A stretch of 64,000 bases of DNA, taken from assembly GCF_000807255.1 (NCBI RefSeq), contig NZ_CP009268.1, positions 1,828,384-1,892,383 of the forward strand, given 5' to 3'. Source of the stretch: Clostridium pasteurianum DSM 525 = ATCC 6013 (GTDB lineage: Bacteria > Bacillota > Clostridia > Clostridiales > Clostridiaceae). Numbering within the stretch: the first letter of the stretch is position 1; every line of letters starts with the position of its first letter. The notes beneath the pieces were generated by a model that was not told the DNA's origin, made no database searches, and saw only the letters and a list, made by a program, of their open reading frames with translations. The position numbers and the translations under genes are program-made. Positions 17,867-27,322 of the stretch are shown piece by piece.

Positions 17867-17974
17867 TCAAATTATAGCTAGTAATCCTATGGTATTTCGG
17901 ACATAAACAGAGTTCTTTGTATCTGTATTTTAGATACTTAGAAATCGTTATTTAGGGACCTATAAAATAAAAAA

Positions 17975-18802
17975 TCATGGTAAATCATTTAAACTCTTAA
18001 ATTCATATCCCTGACTTTTCCATTCTTTTATTAGAGAATCCAATATTTCTGTATTGGTTTTTGAAACTGCGTGTAATAAATATATGCCACCGGGATGGCT
18101 TCTTTTTAAAATAAGTTTTTTTGCATTTTCAGGATTAGGCTGATTATCTTTAAGCCAGTCTTTATAAGCTAGGCTCCAAAATATTGTCTTATATCCAAAT
18201 TTACTTGTATAGGACAATGATAATTCACTATACCTTCCCATAGGTGGTCTGAAAAACTTATTCATATCATAACCAGTAGCTTCTTTGTAGGCTTCTTCAG
18301 TAGAAGTAAGTTCCCATTTAAATTTTTCTTCATCTGTAATAGTTGCCATGGAAGGATGAGTATTAGAGTGGTTGCATACTAAATTACCTTCATCTGCCAT
18401 ACGCTTTACTAATTCTTTATTTGAATTTATATAGGGCACTGTAACAAAAAAAGCAGCTTTTACATTGTTGACTTTCAATATATCTAAAATTTTTGCCGTA
18501 TAGCCATTTTCATATCCCTCATCAAAGGTTAAATATATATATTTATGATTTACATCTCCTACATAATAAGCTCTATATTTTTTTAATATATCTAAGCTGC
18601 AATCAGTTCTTGGAGTTTTTCCATCGGGCTCAGGTACAAAATACCAACTATTTTCCTTAGTACTTAAATTATCGGAAAATTTCTTAGCTGAAAAAATTTT
18701 ATCTATACCATTATTTTTTACAATATCAACAGCGGATACATTATTACAAAAAGTTGCACATAATGCAATTATCAGTGTTGAAATAATAAATAGTTTTTTC
18801 AT
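17975..18802 (-). CDS. pdaA: PdaA-type polysaccharide deacetylase, secreted
   Basis: The 275-aa protein has a signal peptide (KKLFIISTLIIALCATF, cleavage near NVSA) and a NodB deacetylase domain. Motif 1 is TFDEGYENGY, where the usual second Asp is Glu-Gly as in PdaA; motif 2 is HSNTHPSM (zinc ligands); motif 3 is RPPMGRYSE. PdaA removes the N-acetyl group from muramic acid before muramic delta-lactam formation in spore cortex, a mark needed for cortex lysis on germination. That role is inferred from family and from the spore genes nearby. Start ATG follows CGAGGAGATAAAGAAT on the coding strand. It is divergent from the methyltransferase gene, with under 100 bases between. Confidence 0.9.
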   Translation of the reverse strand: MKKLFIISTLIIALCATFCNNVSAVDIVKNNGIDKIFSAKKFSDNLSTKENSWYFVPEPDGKTPRTDCSLDILKKYRAYYVGDVNHKYIYLTFDEGYENGYTAKILDILKVNNVKAAFFVTVPYINSNKELVKRMADEGNLVCNHSNTHPSMATITDEEKFKWELTSTEEAYKEATGYDMNKFFRPPMGRYSELSLSYTSKFGYKTIFWSLAYKDWLKDNQPNPENAKKLILKRSHPGGIYLLHAVSKTNTEILDSLIKEWKSQGYEFKSLNDLP

Positions 18803-18898
18803 ATTCTTTATCTCCTCGTTATATGTTATAATCTAGTATTGTAAGAATTTAAGATTTTTAGTCGATAATATTTTATGCATACTGGAGATAAATATACA

Positions 18899-20662
18899 AT
18901 GGAAATAAGTACAATGCTGAAGGATTTTTTAGATAAAATTAATGAATTATACAATATAATTTTACAGCCAATAGATAATATCTATAAGAATATCTCAATT
19001 AATAAGTATAAGAAAAAAATGAATATGGATGAAAATCAGTATTTTTCAAGTATATATTATAGTTTTATTAGAAAAAATAGAGCAAAGGGAATTGTATATA
19101 CTCCTGAAGAAATATCAAATTATATGATTTTAAACACTGTAAAAATTGAGGATATAATAGACAATCCATTTATAAAAATAATGGATCCAGCCTGTGGATG
19201 TGGAAATATTATAATTCCCTGCTATAAATATTTACTTAAACTTTATAAAGAAAATATAGATACTATAAATAAAAGTAATAATATTAACTTAAATAAAAAA
19301 AATCTAAATACTCATATAATAAAAAATAATCTATTCGGATTTGATATAGATAAAAATGCTATAAAAATATTATTAATAGATATATTTAGCGAAAGTAATT
19401 ATATCTATCCTGATAATTTTATTCACCAGGATTTTTTAGTAGAAGATGTGCTCAAGAAGTTTAATGTAATTATAAGTAATCCTCCTTACATTGGTCAAAA
19501 GTCCATAGATAGAGATTATAGTTTAAAGCTAAAGAATTTATATAGGAAAGTTTATAAGGATAAAGGTGATATTTCTTATTGCTTTTTTCAAAAATCCATT
19601 TTGAATTTGGAAAAAGATGGAAAGATATCCTTTATAACTTCCAGATATTTTTTAGAGTCTCCCAGTGGAGAAGAACTTAGAAAAATATTTAAAGAACTAT
19701 GTTCTATAGAAAAAATAGTGGATTTTTATGGTATAAGGCCTTTTAAACAAGTTGGTATAGATCCTGTTATAATATTTTTAGTTAATTCTCAGAATATGAA
19801 GAGAGACATAGAAATTATAAAACCCATTGGAGATATAAAGAAAAGTAAAAAATTATTTTATAATTCTATTTTTTTTAATGAAGGTAAATACTATAAAAAA
19901 TTTTATATAAAAAAGAATGCTCTAAATAACAAGGGATGGATATTAAGAGATGAAATAGAAAGAAATATTATAAACAAGATAGAGAAGAACAGTTTCACTG
20001 CCTTGTCTAATATATGTTATAGTTATCAGGGAATAATTACAGGTTGTGATAGAGCTTTTATAGTAGATGATAAAACTGTAAAAAATGAAGATATTGAAAG
20101 GGATATATTAAAACCTTGGATAAAAAGCAGTTCTATAAATAAAGACAGTATAAATGAAAATTACAAATATATAATATATTCGGATAGTATTGATAGCAAA
20201 GAAAATTATCCTAGAGCATTAGATCATATATCCACCTATAAAGATAGGCTTTTAAACAGGAGAGAATGTAAAAAGGGCATAAGAAAATGGTATCATCTTC
20301 AATGGGGAAGAAACAAGAGTATTTTTGAGGGTGAAAAAATTATTTTCCCCTATAAATCTGAAAATAATAGATTTGCACTAGATAGAGGGAGCTTTTTTAG
20401 TGCAGATGTATATGCTTTAAAGCTTAGAGAAAATGTTCCGTTTACCTATGAATATCTTCTGTTCTTATTGAATAGTAGGATATATGAATTCTATTTTAAA
20501 ACCTTTGGTAAAAAACTGGGAGAAAATTTATATGAATATTATCCTAATAATTTGATGAAACTTTGTATTCCAACTATGAGAGATGTTATGGAGGAGGACT
20601 ATCTGTATAATATATTTAAATTTACAGAGAAGGAAATAGATATAATAGAAAAGCAGACCTGA
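18899..20662 (+). CDS. camA: Solitary CamA-like N6-adenine DNA methyltransferase
   Basis: The 587-aa protein has methyltransferase motif X/I (GIVYTPEEIS, DPACGCGN at about residues 96-103) and catalytic motif IV NPPY at 194-197, then an Eco57I/TaqI-like target-recognition half. Blocks such as SYQGIITGCDRAFI, NRRECKKGIRKWY, LQWGRN, PYKSENNRFALD and YYPNNLMKL match, as I recall them, the C. difficile orphan enzyme CamA, which methylates the last A of CAAAAA and affects sporulation. No endonuclease domain or restriction gene is adjacent. I chose ATG 18899, 11 bases after GGAG; an in-frame ATG at 18875 has no binding site. A low-complexity Asn/Lys insert follows motif I. Confidence 0.82.
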   Translation: MEISTMLKDFLDKINELYNIILQPIDNIYKNISINKYKKKMNMDENQYFSSIYYSFIRKNRAKGIVYTPEEISNYMILNTVKIEDIIDNPFIKIMDPACGCGNIIIPCYKYLLKLYKENIDTINKSNNINLNKKNLNTHIIKNNLFGFDIDKNAIKILLIDIFSESNYIYPDNFIHQDFLVEDVLKKFNVIISNPPYIGQKSIDRDYSLKLKNLYRKVYKDKGDISYCFFQKSILNLEKDGKISFITSRYFLESPSGEELRKIFKELCSIEKIVDFYGIRPFKQVGIDPVIIFLVNSQNMKRDIEIIKPIGDIKKSKKLFYNSIFFNEGKYYKKFYIKKNALNNKGWILRDEIERNIINKIEKNSFTALSNICYSYQGIITGCDRAFIVDDKTVKNEDIERDILKPWIKSSSINKDSINENYKYIIYSDSIDSKENYPRALDHISTYKDRLLNRRECKKGIRKWYHLQWGRNKSIFEGEKIIFPYKSENNRFALDRGSFFSADVYALKLRENVPFTYEYLLFLLNSRIYEFYFKTFGKKLGENLYEYYPNNLMKLCIPTMRDVMEEDYLYNIFKFTEKEIDIIEKQT

Positions 20663-20686
20663 CTATAAACGTGAAGATCTGCTTTT
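20649..20686 (+). terminator. Terminator overlapping the end of the methyltransferase gene
   Basis: AAAAGCAGACCT (20649-20660) pairs with AGATCTGCTTTT (20675-20686) with one mismatch; the right arm supplies the T-run. The left arm covers the last codons of the gene. Confidence 0.65.
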
Positions 20687-20744
20687 GCACTATGGTTTTA
20701 AATTTAAAGTGATAAATAGTCCAATTACAGGGAAGTTAATAATT

Positions 20745-20790
20745 CATCTAAATCTGGAGAAAGTATAACAAATTGTGGTTGATTTAGATG
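20745..20790. terminator. Inverted repeat between convergent methyltransferase and speE genes
   Basis: CATCTAAATC (20745-20754) pairs perfectly with GATTTAGATG (20781-20790), and the flanking TTAATAATT / GATTTAATTAA adds more pairs. Position suggests a terminator for speE, read from the minus strand. Confidence 0.5.
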
Positions 20791-20808
20791 GATTTAATTA
20801 ATTACAAG

Positions 20809-21636
20809 TTACTTTATAAGGTCTTCTACATATTTTGGCAATACAAAAGCTGCTTTATGAATTTTTTTAGTATAGTATTTAGTATCTAAATCTTCGTATT
20901 TGTCAAGATTTACAGTTTCAGGATCATATTTCTTAGAACCTATGGTAAAGCTCCAATACCCTCCTGGATAGGTTGGTATAGCAGCCATAAAGAGTTTTGT
21001 AATTTTAAATATGGCCTTTGAATCATTAAAAACTTTTTTTACAACTTCTGGTAAGTAAAAAGGTGTTTCTGTTTGAGCTATAAATATTCCATCCTCTGTG
21101 AGACATTCTTTTATCTTTTCATAGAAGCTTCCACCAAATAGTCCTTCAGCTGCACCAAAAGGATCTGTTGAATCAACTATTATTACATCAAATTCATTTT
21201 TATGATCATTTACATATTTTATTCCATCGCCTATAAATATTTCACACCGAGGATTATCTAATTCACAACTTATTTCTGGTAAATATTTTTTACACTCTTC
21301 TACTACATCACCATCAATTTCACATAGTACGGCTTTTTCTACGGAAGGATGCTTTAATACTTCTCTTATAACGCCTCCGTCACCGCCGCCTACTACTAAT
21401 ACTTTTTTTGGATTTGGATGTGTAAAAAGTGGAATATGAGCCATCATCTCATGATATACAAATTCATCTTTTATAGTAGTCTGTATTATGCCATCCAGTA
21501 CTAGCATTCTTCCGAAAAAGCAGGTATCCAGTATTGCTAAATCTTGATATTTGGTTTTTTTCCTTACTAGTGTTTCTTTGACTTTATAAGTCATAGCAGC
21601 ATCTTCAATTTGAGCTTCTTTTATCCACATTTCCAT
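20809..21636 (-). CDS. speE: Spermidine synthase
   Basis: The 275-aa enzyme transfers the aminopropyl group of decarboxylated S-adenosylmethionine to putrescine in the cytoplasm. Landmarks are [20 protein letters not shown], the substrate region [18 protein letters not shown], the Rossmann motif [26 protein letters not shown] and the catalytic-site [15 protein letters not shown]. Start: I chose the codon at 21636 (protein MEMWIKEAQ), eight bases after AGGA on the coding strand and matching the family's usual N-terminus; an upstream in-frame ATG at 21681 would add 15 hydrophobic residues not seen in the family. No speD or arginine/ornithine decarboxylase is in the window. Confidence 0.92.
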   Translation of the reverse strand: MEMWIKEAQIEDAAMTYKVKETLVRKKTKYQDLAILDTCFFGRMLVLDGIIQTTIKDEFVYHEMMAHIPLFTHPNPKKVLVVGGGDGGVIREVLKHPSVEKAVLCEIDGDVVEECKKYLPEISCELDNPRCEIFIGDGIKYVNDHKNEFDVIIVDSTDPFGAAEGLFGGSFYEKIKECLTEDGIFIAQTETPFYLPEVVKKVFNDSKAIFKITKLFMAAIPTYPGGYWSFTIGSKKYDPETVNLDKYEDLDTKYYTKKIHKAAFVLPKYVEDLIK

Positions 21637-21991
21637 ATGTAAAATCCTGATTTTATAAAGTAATATAAATTTTATATACATTAAATCAGGATATTCACCT
21701 ACCCTTCATATTTTATATTTATATTGGATTCTAACTTATTAGAGTTAGTTTTGGAATAGCATTAATATTATAACAATAAGTGAAAATTTCAGCAATATTT
21801 AATTGTAAAATCTAAACATTATATTCAACTTCTAATTAGTTATTATAATATTCTATATTTTTTAACTATCTACTAATTGAGACCAATATATCTTTTTATT
21901 TTAAAATATTCACTAAAATAGTATTTACAGTAATAGATTTATTATTATAATAAAGAATAATTTATTATAAATTGTATAAAAAAATAAAAAC

Positions 21992-21998
21992 TGTCAAA
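21992..21998 (+). promoter_or_regulatory. Candidate Spo0A box upstream of spoIIAA
   Basis: TGTCAAA matches six of seven bases of the 0A-box consensus TGTCGAA and lies about 65 bases before the expected transcription start of the spoIIA operon, where Spo0A is known to activate in bacilli and clostridia. Confidence 0.4.
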
Positions 21999-22030
21999 AA
22001 TTAAAATGTAAAATAATTTATTACAAAAGA

Positions 22031-22058
22031 AGGAAAATAAAGAAAAGTATAGAATTAA
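22031..22058 (+). promoter_or_regulatory. Sigma-H-type promoter of the spoIIA operon
   Basis: AGGAAAAT at 22031-22038 and GAATTAA at 22052-22058 fit the sigma-H consensus (RnAGGAwWW, 11-12 bases, RnnGAATww). Transcription would start near 22062, about 50 bases before spoIIAA. In Bacillus the spoIIA operon is also sigma-H and Spo0A dependent. The rest of the 21682-22113 gap is AT-rich with no gene. Confidence 0.7.
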
Positions 22059-22113
22059 TTATATGTTTTGTATTTATAAAAATAATTATTGTAAAAACTT
22101 AGGGGGAGATTCA

Positions 22114-22449
22114 ATGTATATAGAATTCTGTAAGAGTGAAGATAAACTAATTATTAAATTGACTGGTGAACTTGATCATCATAGTGCAGAAGAAGTAAGA
22201 AATAAAATTGATGATAGACTTGAAAGAACTGGATATAACAAAGTAATATTAGATTTTTCAAATGTAAATTTTATGGACAGTTCTGGTATAGGCGTAGTTA
22301 TAGGAAGATATAAAAAGATTTCTATGAGAAAAGGACAAATATGTATAGCAAATGTGCAAGAATCTGTTAAAAGGGTATTTGAACTTTCTGGGATGTTTAA
22401 AATTATAAAGTTGTACAAAAGTGTACAAGAAGCTATTGAGGTAATATGA
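22114..22449 (+). CDS. spoIIAA: Anti-sigma F factor antagonist SpoIIAA
   Basis: The 111-aa STAS-domain protein has LTGELDHHSAEEVRNKID and the phosphorylation-site motif VNFMDSSGIGVVIGRYK, whose serine is phosphorylated by SpoIIAB and dephosphorylated by SpoIIE. Unphosphorylated SpoIIAA frees sigma F in the forespore. Start ATG 22114 follows AGGGGGAGATTCA; an in-frame ATG 17 codons upstream has no ribosome binding site and would exceed the family's length. It is first in the spoIIAA-spoIIAB-sigF order. Confidence 0.96.
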   Translation: MYIEFCKSEDKLIIKLTGELDHHSAEEVRNKIDDRLERTGYNKVILDFSNVNFMDSSGIGVVIGRYKKISMRKGQICIANVQESVKRVFELSGMFKIIKLYKSVQEAIEVI

Positions 22450-22522
22450 AACTTAAAGTATTATAACATAGATAGTGATATAAATATAAAGCGTAATTAT
22501 TATTTTATACGGGGGGATTTTA

Positions 22523-22957
22523 ATGTACGATAATATGATGAAAGTAGAATTTTTGAGCAAGTCTCAAAATGAAAGCTTTGCAAGAGTGGCAGTAGCAGCT
22601 TTTGCATCACAGCTGGATCCTACTATTGAAGAGATTACAGATATTAAAACTGCAGTTTCAGAAGCTGTTACCAATTCCATAATACATGGTTATAAGGATA
22701 AAAAGGATGGAATAGTAGAAATTACAGCAGAATTAAATAAAAATGAAATTACTATAATTATCGTTGATCATGGTTGTGGCATTGATGATATAGAACAAGC
22801 CAGAGAGCCACTATATACCTCAAGACCAGATCTTGAAAGATCAGGTATGGGATTCACTGTAATGGAAACCTTTATGGATAGTGTGGAGATAGAGTCAAGT
22901 AAGACTGGTACAAAGATACGTATGAAGAAAAAATTTAAGTCTTTAGATATAGATTAA
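22523..22957 (+). CDS. spoIIAB: Anti-sigma F factor SpoIIAB (serine kinase)
   Basis: The 144-aa GHKL-fold protein shows [12 protein letters not shown] (N-box), [11 protein letters not shown] (G1 box) and [16 protein letters not shown] (G2 box). It holds sigma F inactive in the predivisional cell and phosphorylates SpoIIAA. It lies 73 bases after spoIIAA behind ACGGGGGGATTTT. Confidence 0.96.
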   Translation: MYDNMMKVEFLSKSQNESFARVAVAAFASQLDPTIEEITDIKTAVSEAVTNSIIHGYKDKKDGIVEITAELNKNEITIIIVDHGCGIDDIEQAREPLYTSRPDLERSGMGFTVMETFMDSVEIESSKTGTKIRMKKKFKSLDID

Positions 22958-23005
22958 AAAAACTAAGTTTTTATAATGAGAGGAGGGAAAGAGCGAATTT
23001 AGCTT

Positions 23006-23767
23006 ATGGGTATGGTTAGAGATGCGATGAAAAAAGATAGTTATGACTATAATGAAAATGTAAAGCTTATTTCTGAGGCTCAAAAGGGAGATAAAAGTGC
23101 ATTAAACAAGCTTGTAGAAAATAATTTGCCTCTGGTATCGGCTATAAGTAAAAAGTTTTTAAATAGGGGTTATGAATATGATGATATCTTTCAAATAGGT
23201 TGTTTAGGTCTCGTAAAGGCTGTAAATAATTTTGATTCAAAGTTTGAAGTTAAATTTTCTACTTATGCAGTACCTATGATAATAGGCGAAATTAAACGAT
23301 TTTTAAGAGACGATGGTATAATTAAAGTGAGTAGAAGTATAAAAAATGCTGCAAGGAAAATTCATTATGATAAAGAGACTCTTACAAAAAAATTAAATAG
23401 GGATCCTACTATAGAAGAACTTTCAAAATTTTCTGGAATGAATGTAGAAGAAATATTATTTGCTACAGAATCTGCAAATAATCTTCAATATCTTTATGAT
23501 GTCATTCATCAAGATGACGGTTCTCCAGTAATGCTTATAGATAAAATAAGTGAAAATGGTGAGGAGGATTCTAAGGTAGTAGACAGAATAGCTTTAAAGG
23601 ATGCATTAAATAATTTAGATAAAAAATCAAGACAGGTTATAATGCTCAGGTATTTTAAGGATAAGACACAAGTACAGGTTGCTAAGATGCTGGGAATAAG
23701 TCAAGTACAAGTATCTAGAATAGAAAAAAAGGTATTAAAGGTAATGAAGGAAAAACTTAGCGGATAG
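23006..23767 (+). CDS. sigF: Sporulation sigma factor F
   Basis: The 253-aa sigma-70 family protein has region 2 (LVENNLPLVSAISKKFLNRG, YDDIFQIGCLGLVKA, KFSTYAVPMIIGEIKRFLRD), region 3, and region 4 with the helix-turn-helix TQVQVAKMLGISQVQVSRIEKK. It directs forespore transcription once released from SpoIIAB. The start is uncertain within a few codons: ATG 23006 follows AGGAGGG by 18 bases and ATG 23012 is also in frame; a stop at 23000 rules out anything earlier. A perfect hairpin terminator overlaps its stop codon, ending the three-gene operon. Confidence 0.95.
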   Translation: MGMVRDAMKKDSYDYNENVKLISEAQKGDKSALNKLVENNLPLVSAISKKFLNRGYEYDDIFQIGCLGLVKAVNNFDSKFEVKFSTYAVPMIIGEIKRFLRDDGIIKVSRSIKNAARKIHYDKETLTKKLNRDPTIEELSKFSGMNVEEILFATESANNLQYLYDVIHQDDGSPVMLIDKISENGEEDSKVVDRIALKDALNNLDKKSRQVIMLRYFKDKTQVQVAKMLGISQVQVSRIEKKVLKVMKEKLSG

Positions 23768-23793
23768 CGTGGAATAAACCACGCTATTTTTTA
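23764..23793 (+). terminator. Intrinsic terminator of the spoIIA operon
   Basis: ATAGCGTGG (23764-23772) pairs perfectly with CCACGCTAT (23779-23787), followed by TTTTT. It overlaps the sigF stop codon and separates sigF from the spoVAE-type gene. Confidence 0.88.
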
Positions 23794-23846
23794 TATAAAT
23801 ACATATTTGAGGGGTTAAAAATACATTAAATGCAGATAATATATTT

Positions 23847-24422
23847 ATGAGGAATTTAAAGAAAAAGGTAATTATAGTTACAGACGGCGATAGAATTGCC
23901 AAAAAAGCTGTAGAAAAGGCTGCAAAAAATATTCACGGAAGATGTATTTCCATGTCAGCAGGAAATCCAACAAATTTAAAAGGAAGTGACATTATACGAC
24001 TTATAAATATAGCTAAATATGATCCCGTAGTTATTATGGTAGATGATAGAGGAAATACAGGCAAGGGAAAAGGTGAAAAAGCTATGGAATATATTATCCA
24101 TAGTGGTGAAGTTGAAGTAATGGGTATAGTAGCTGTAGCATCTAATACAAATGGAGGAAAAGGGGTAAGAGTAGATATATCAATAGATAAGTTCGGAAAT
24201 ATATATAGCTGTGCTGTGGATAAAAATGGAAATAAAATCAATAATAAAATTTTAAAGGGGGATACAGTTAACTCTTTAAATAGTTATCCAGACTTATTTG
24301 TAGTGGGAATAGGAGATCCTGGAAAAATGGATGATCTTGATAGTATATCCATAGGATCACCTGTAGTTACAAGGGCTTTACAGGAGATAATAAAAAAATA
24401 TAGAAATGGTAATGGGATTTAA
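23847..24422 (+). CDS. spoVAE: Stage V sporulation protein AE, soluble (SpoVAEA-type)
   Basis: The 191-aa soluble protein matches the SpoVAE family: KKVIIVTDGDRIAKKAVEKA, GRCISMSAGNPT, DPVVIMVDDRGNTGKGKGE, VAVASNTNGGKGVRVDISID and VVGIGDPGKMDDLDS. In Bacillus the matching SpoVAEA is encoded in the spoVA operon for dipicolinic acid uptake into spores. Here spoVAC and spoVAD, which usually follow sigF, are absent, leaving only this gene. The ribosome binding site is poor: GAGGGG lies 30+ bases upstream, and a 6-codon frame (ATG 23830) ends across this ATG. Its 3' end lies in a bidirectional hairpin. Confidence 0.88.
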   Translation: MRNLKKKVIIVTDGDRIAKKAVEKAAKNIHGRCISMSAGNPTNLKGSDIIRLINIAKYDPVVIMVDDRGNTGKGKGEKAMEYIIHSGEVEVMGIVAVASNTNGGKGVRVDISIDKFGNIYSCAVDKNGNKINNKILKGDTVNSLNSYPDLFVVGIGDPGKMDDLDSISIGSPVVTRALQEIIKKYRNGNGI

Positions 24423-24440
24423 CCACATTGCCATTTCTAT
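24400..24440. terminator. Bidirectional hairpin between spoVAE and the PBP gene
   Basis: ATAGAAATGGTAATG (24400-24414) pairs with CATTGCCATTTCTAT (24426-24440) with one wobble; it covers the spoVAE stop codon and precedes the end of the convergent PBP gene. Confidence 0.65.
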
Positions 24441-24446
24441 ATTAAC

Positions 24447-26960
24447 TTAGTTATTAGGAGTATTTTTATTTACATTGGAATTTGTAGTTTCAGCATTATT
24501 ATCAGTACCCTTATTTTCACCGGTATTCGATGAATTTCCATTTTGGGAATTAGAATTTTGATTTGTCTGTTGTGTAGTATTCCCGTTAGTATTATTTCTA
24601 CTATTAGTTGAATTACCTGCATTCGTAGTATTTTTATTACCAGAAGTATTCTGTTTATCTGTACTATTAATAGTTCCATTATTATTAGTATTATTAGTAC
24701 TATTAGTGTTTGTGGAATTAGTACTATTAGTATTATTATTATTTTTATCTTTTGATTTATCTTCTACAGGAGTATTAACATCATCCTTTTTAGTTTCTGG
24801 TGTACTAGGCTTTGAATATTCTGTAGGTGCTGTACCATCTAAGAATAATTCGCTGTATCCACCATTATTCATAAGTTTACCGTCAGCAGCATTTACATTA
24901 TAATCTTCTATTCCTGCAGGCCTTTGCAGGTCTTTTACAGGTAAATTTTTTGTTGCCTCTTTCATAATTAATCCCCAGACTTTTGCGGAAGTAGAACTCC
25001 CTGCAGGAGGAGCAGATTGCTGGTTGTCATTTCCAATCCAAACAGCACCAGAATAATAGGGAGTAAGTCCACAGAACCATACATTTTTCCCTTTAGTACT
25101 AGTACCCGTTTTACCAGCAGCAGGCATATCACCAAAGTTTGCTGCAGTACCTGTTCCGCCTCTTGTTAGTGGACCTTTTAGTAAATCATACATTATATAG
25201 GCTGTCTGTGGAGAAATTACTTTCCTAGGTGATGCTGAATTTTCCAATACATTGTTACCATTTTTATCTACTACCTTTGTATAAAGTCTAGGGGGTATAT
25301 ATAGGCCGCTGTTACCAAAAGTACCATAGGCAGAAGCCATAGTAGTAGTGTTACTACCAGGATTTAATTCACCAAGAGATAAGGCGGCTATTGAACCTTT
25401 ATCAATGGAACTTAATTGTAAACCAAATTTTTCTCCATAGGCAGCACCAGTAGATATACCTAATTTATCTTCAATTTTTACAGCAACAATATTAACGGAA
25501 CGTTTTATAGCATCTCTTATGGTAGTAGGACCATTGTATTTATAATCGTCATTATTAGGTTGATAACCTGAATATTTGCTGGATACACTTGCAGACAGTG
25601 GACTATCTTCAACAATAGTAGCAGGAGTAATAAGTTTTTCTTCTAGGGCAGGAGCATAGACTGTAAGAGGTTTAATTGTTGAACCCACAGCTTGCTTAAA
25701 GTTTGAACCATAGGCCCTGTTATAGGAACCAATAGGTTGAGCTCCTCTTCCACCTACTAGAGCTTTGACTTCTCCGGTGCGATAATTTACTAAAGTAGCA
25801 GCAGCTTGGGGCTCAACTATGCCTCTACTATCTGTTCGTGATGTAAAACCAAAAGAAGCATCATTATTTAAAATAGTCTGTGTTGAATCCTGAAGATTTC
25901 TATCCATAGAGGTGTAGATTTTTAGTCCTCCATCACTTATTAAATTATTTACCTGTTCATCGGTATAGCTATACTGGGATTTTAAATCATTTTTAACCTG
26001 TTCTACTGCAGCAGATGAAAACCATTGATAGGTGTAAGTACTGGTGTTTTTAGTCTGATGGAATTTCAATTTGCCACTATCTAGATCATTTAGTGCATTT
26101 GAATAATCTGCATCATTTATATAATTATTGTCATGCATTTGCTGAAGTACTGTCTTTGTTCTGTTTATATAAATTGACGGATTCTTTTGAGCAGCAGGTG
26201 AAAATGGATAATAGGCAGAGGGACTTTGAGGAAGTCCTGCTATAAAAGCACATTCAATAAGATTTAAATCTTTTACATCCTTATCAAAATATTGCTTTGA
26301 GGCCGCTTGAACTCCATTAGCTTGACCACCAAGATATATAGCATTAACATAAGCCTCTAGTATTTCATTTTTAGTTAATTGCTTTTCAAGTTCAGTTGCC
26401 AGATAAGCTTCTTGAATTTTTCTTCTCCAGGATATCCTGTTTTGAAGAGAATCAGCTAAAAACATCCTTTGTTTTATAAGCTCCTGAGTTATGGTAGAAG
26501 CTCCTTGAATACCTCCTCTTTCCCTTAAAACTTTATTTTTTACGTTGATGAACATGGCTCCTATGATTCTCTTTACATCAATTCCTTTATGTTGGTAAAA
26601 CCTTTGATCCTCTATACTTATAAATGCATTAGTTAAATTTTTTGGTACAGAATCCAAATTTATTATAGTTCTTTTTTGTGTGGTTATCACCGTATCCATA
26701 ATTTGATTTTTATCATCATATAATACAGAGGGTTGATCTAAATTTAATATAGTTCCATTTACATCCAAGGCTGGAGCAGTTTTTATTATAGCTAAACCCA
26801 TACCTAAAGCTGCTACAGAACCTATAACGATTGCACATAATAAAGTTATAAAAAATATTTTAAATGCCTTTAAAACTGGATTTTTTTTCTTATCTGTTTT
26901 TCTCTTATTTGTTTTTTTCTTTTTAGTAGTAGTAGCACCACTACCAGTGGTATTTGCCAT
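24447..26960 (-). CDS. ponA: Class A penicillin-binding protein (PBP1A type)
   Basis: The 837-aa bifunctional peptidoglycan synthase has a Lys/Thr-rich cytoplasmic tail, one membrane anchor at about 30-55, a glycosyltransferase domain (catalytic Glu in SIEDQRFYQHKGID, then GGIQGASTITQELIKQ) and a transpeptidase domain with the serine of GSTIKPL near 427, SVN in KRSVNIVAVK and KTGTS. After the catalytic domain the last ~130 residues are a low-complexity Asn/Ser/Thr linker, probably wall-spanning or surface-exposed. The gene has a strong AAGGAGGATATTTT binding site before its ATG. It polymerises and cross-links glycan strands outside the membrane. Confidence 0.95.
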   Translation of the reverse strand: MANTTGSGATTTKKKKTNKRKTDKKKNPVLKAFKIFFITLLCAIVIGSVAALGMGLAIIKTAPALDVNGTILNLDQPSVLYDDKNQIMDTVITTQKRTIINLDSVPKNLTNAFISIEDQRFYQHKGIDVKRIIGAMFINVKNKVLRERGGIQGASTITQELIKQRMFLADSLQNRISWRRKIQEAYLATELEKQLTKNEILEAYVNAIYLGGQANGVQAASKQYFDKDVKDLNLIECAFIAGLPQSPSAYYPFSPAAQKNPSIYINRTKTVLQQMHDNNYINDADYSNALNDLDSGKLKFHQTKNTSTYTYQWFSSAAVEQVKNDLKSQYSYTDEQVNNLISDGGLKIYTSMDRNLQDSTQTILNNDASFGFTSRTDSRGIVEPQAAATLVNYRTGEVKALVGGRGAQPIGSYNRAYGSNFKQAVGSTIKPLTVYAPALEEKLITPATIVEDSPLSASVSSKYSGYQPNNDDYKYNGPTTIRDAIKRSVNIVAVKIEDKLGISTGAAYGEKFGLQLSSIDKGSIAALSLGELNPGSNTTTMASAYGTFGNSGLYIPPRLYTKVVDKNGNNVLENSASPRKVISPQTAYIMYDLLKGPLTRGGTGTAANFGDMPAAGKTGTSTKGKNVWFCGLTPYYSGAVWIGNDNQQSAPPAGSSTSAKVWGLIMKEATKNLPVKDLQRPAGIEDYNVNAADGKLMNNGGYSELFLDGTAPTEYSKPSTPETKKDDVNTPVEDKSKDKNNNNTNSTNSTNTNSTNNTNNNGTINSTDKQNTSGNKNTTNAGNSTNSRNNTNGNTTQQTNQNSNSQNGNSSNTGENKGTDNNAETTNSNVNKNTPNN

Positions 26961-27187
26961 AAAATATCCTCCTTAAACTACAACTAATGCCTTAATATTA
27001 TAGCATAATATTAGCTGTTATTAAAATTACTCCATATTAAATTAAGTATTTTAATAGATTATTAATAAATTTATGTATAAAGTTTTATTTATTATATACC
27101 AAATACTGTAATTATTCCAGCTGAATTTCATACATATTTATAGTAGAACACAGAGGTCAATAAGATATTATACAAAAGCATATCGTT
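26961..27187. other. Intergenic region upstream of the PBP gene, no gene seen
   Basis: The gap between the divergent PBP and yunB genes is AT-rich with no supported reading frame; its second half is the dispersed repeat copy at 27188-27256. Confidence 0.4.
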
Positions 27188-27256
27188 TAGTTGAAAACCT
27201 ATAGTGGAGAGTTGAAAAGGACAAATATAAAAGTTTAAAGAACAGATTTAGTTAAG
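27188..27256 (-). repeat. Dispersed intergenic repeat, copy 2 (diverged)
   Basis: On the minus strand TAACTAAATCTGTTCTTTAA, TCCTTTTCAACT and CTCCACTAT follow the same order as in the copies at 17579 and 46031, with more substitutions. Confidence 0.55.
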
Positions 27257-27322
27257 GTTAAGAGTTAAAAATTAATAATAAAGGATTATTTATTATTAAA
27301 ATTATGTTTAATTATAAAAGAT

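Noticed and set aside
18899-20662. Complete restriction-modification system
   Set aside because: No nuclease domain is visible in the protein and the neighbours are pdaA and speE; it fits a solitary methyltransferase.
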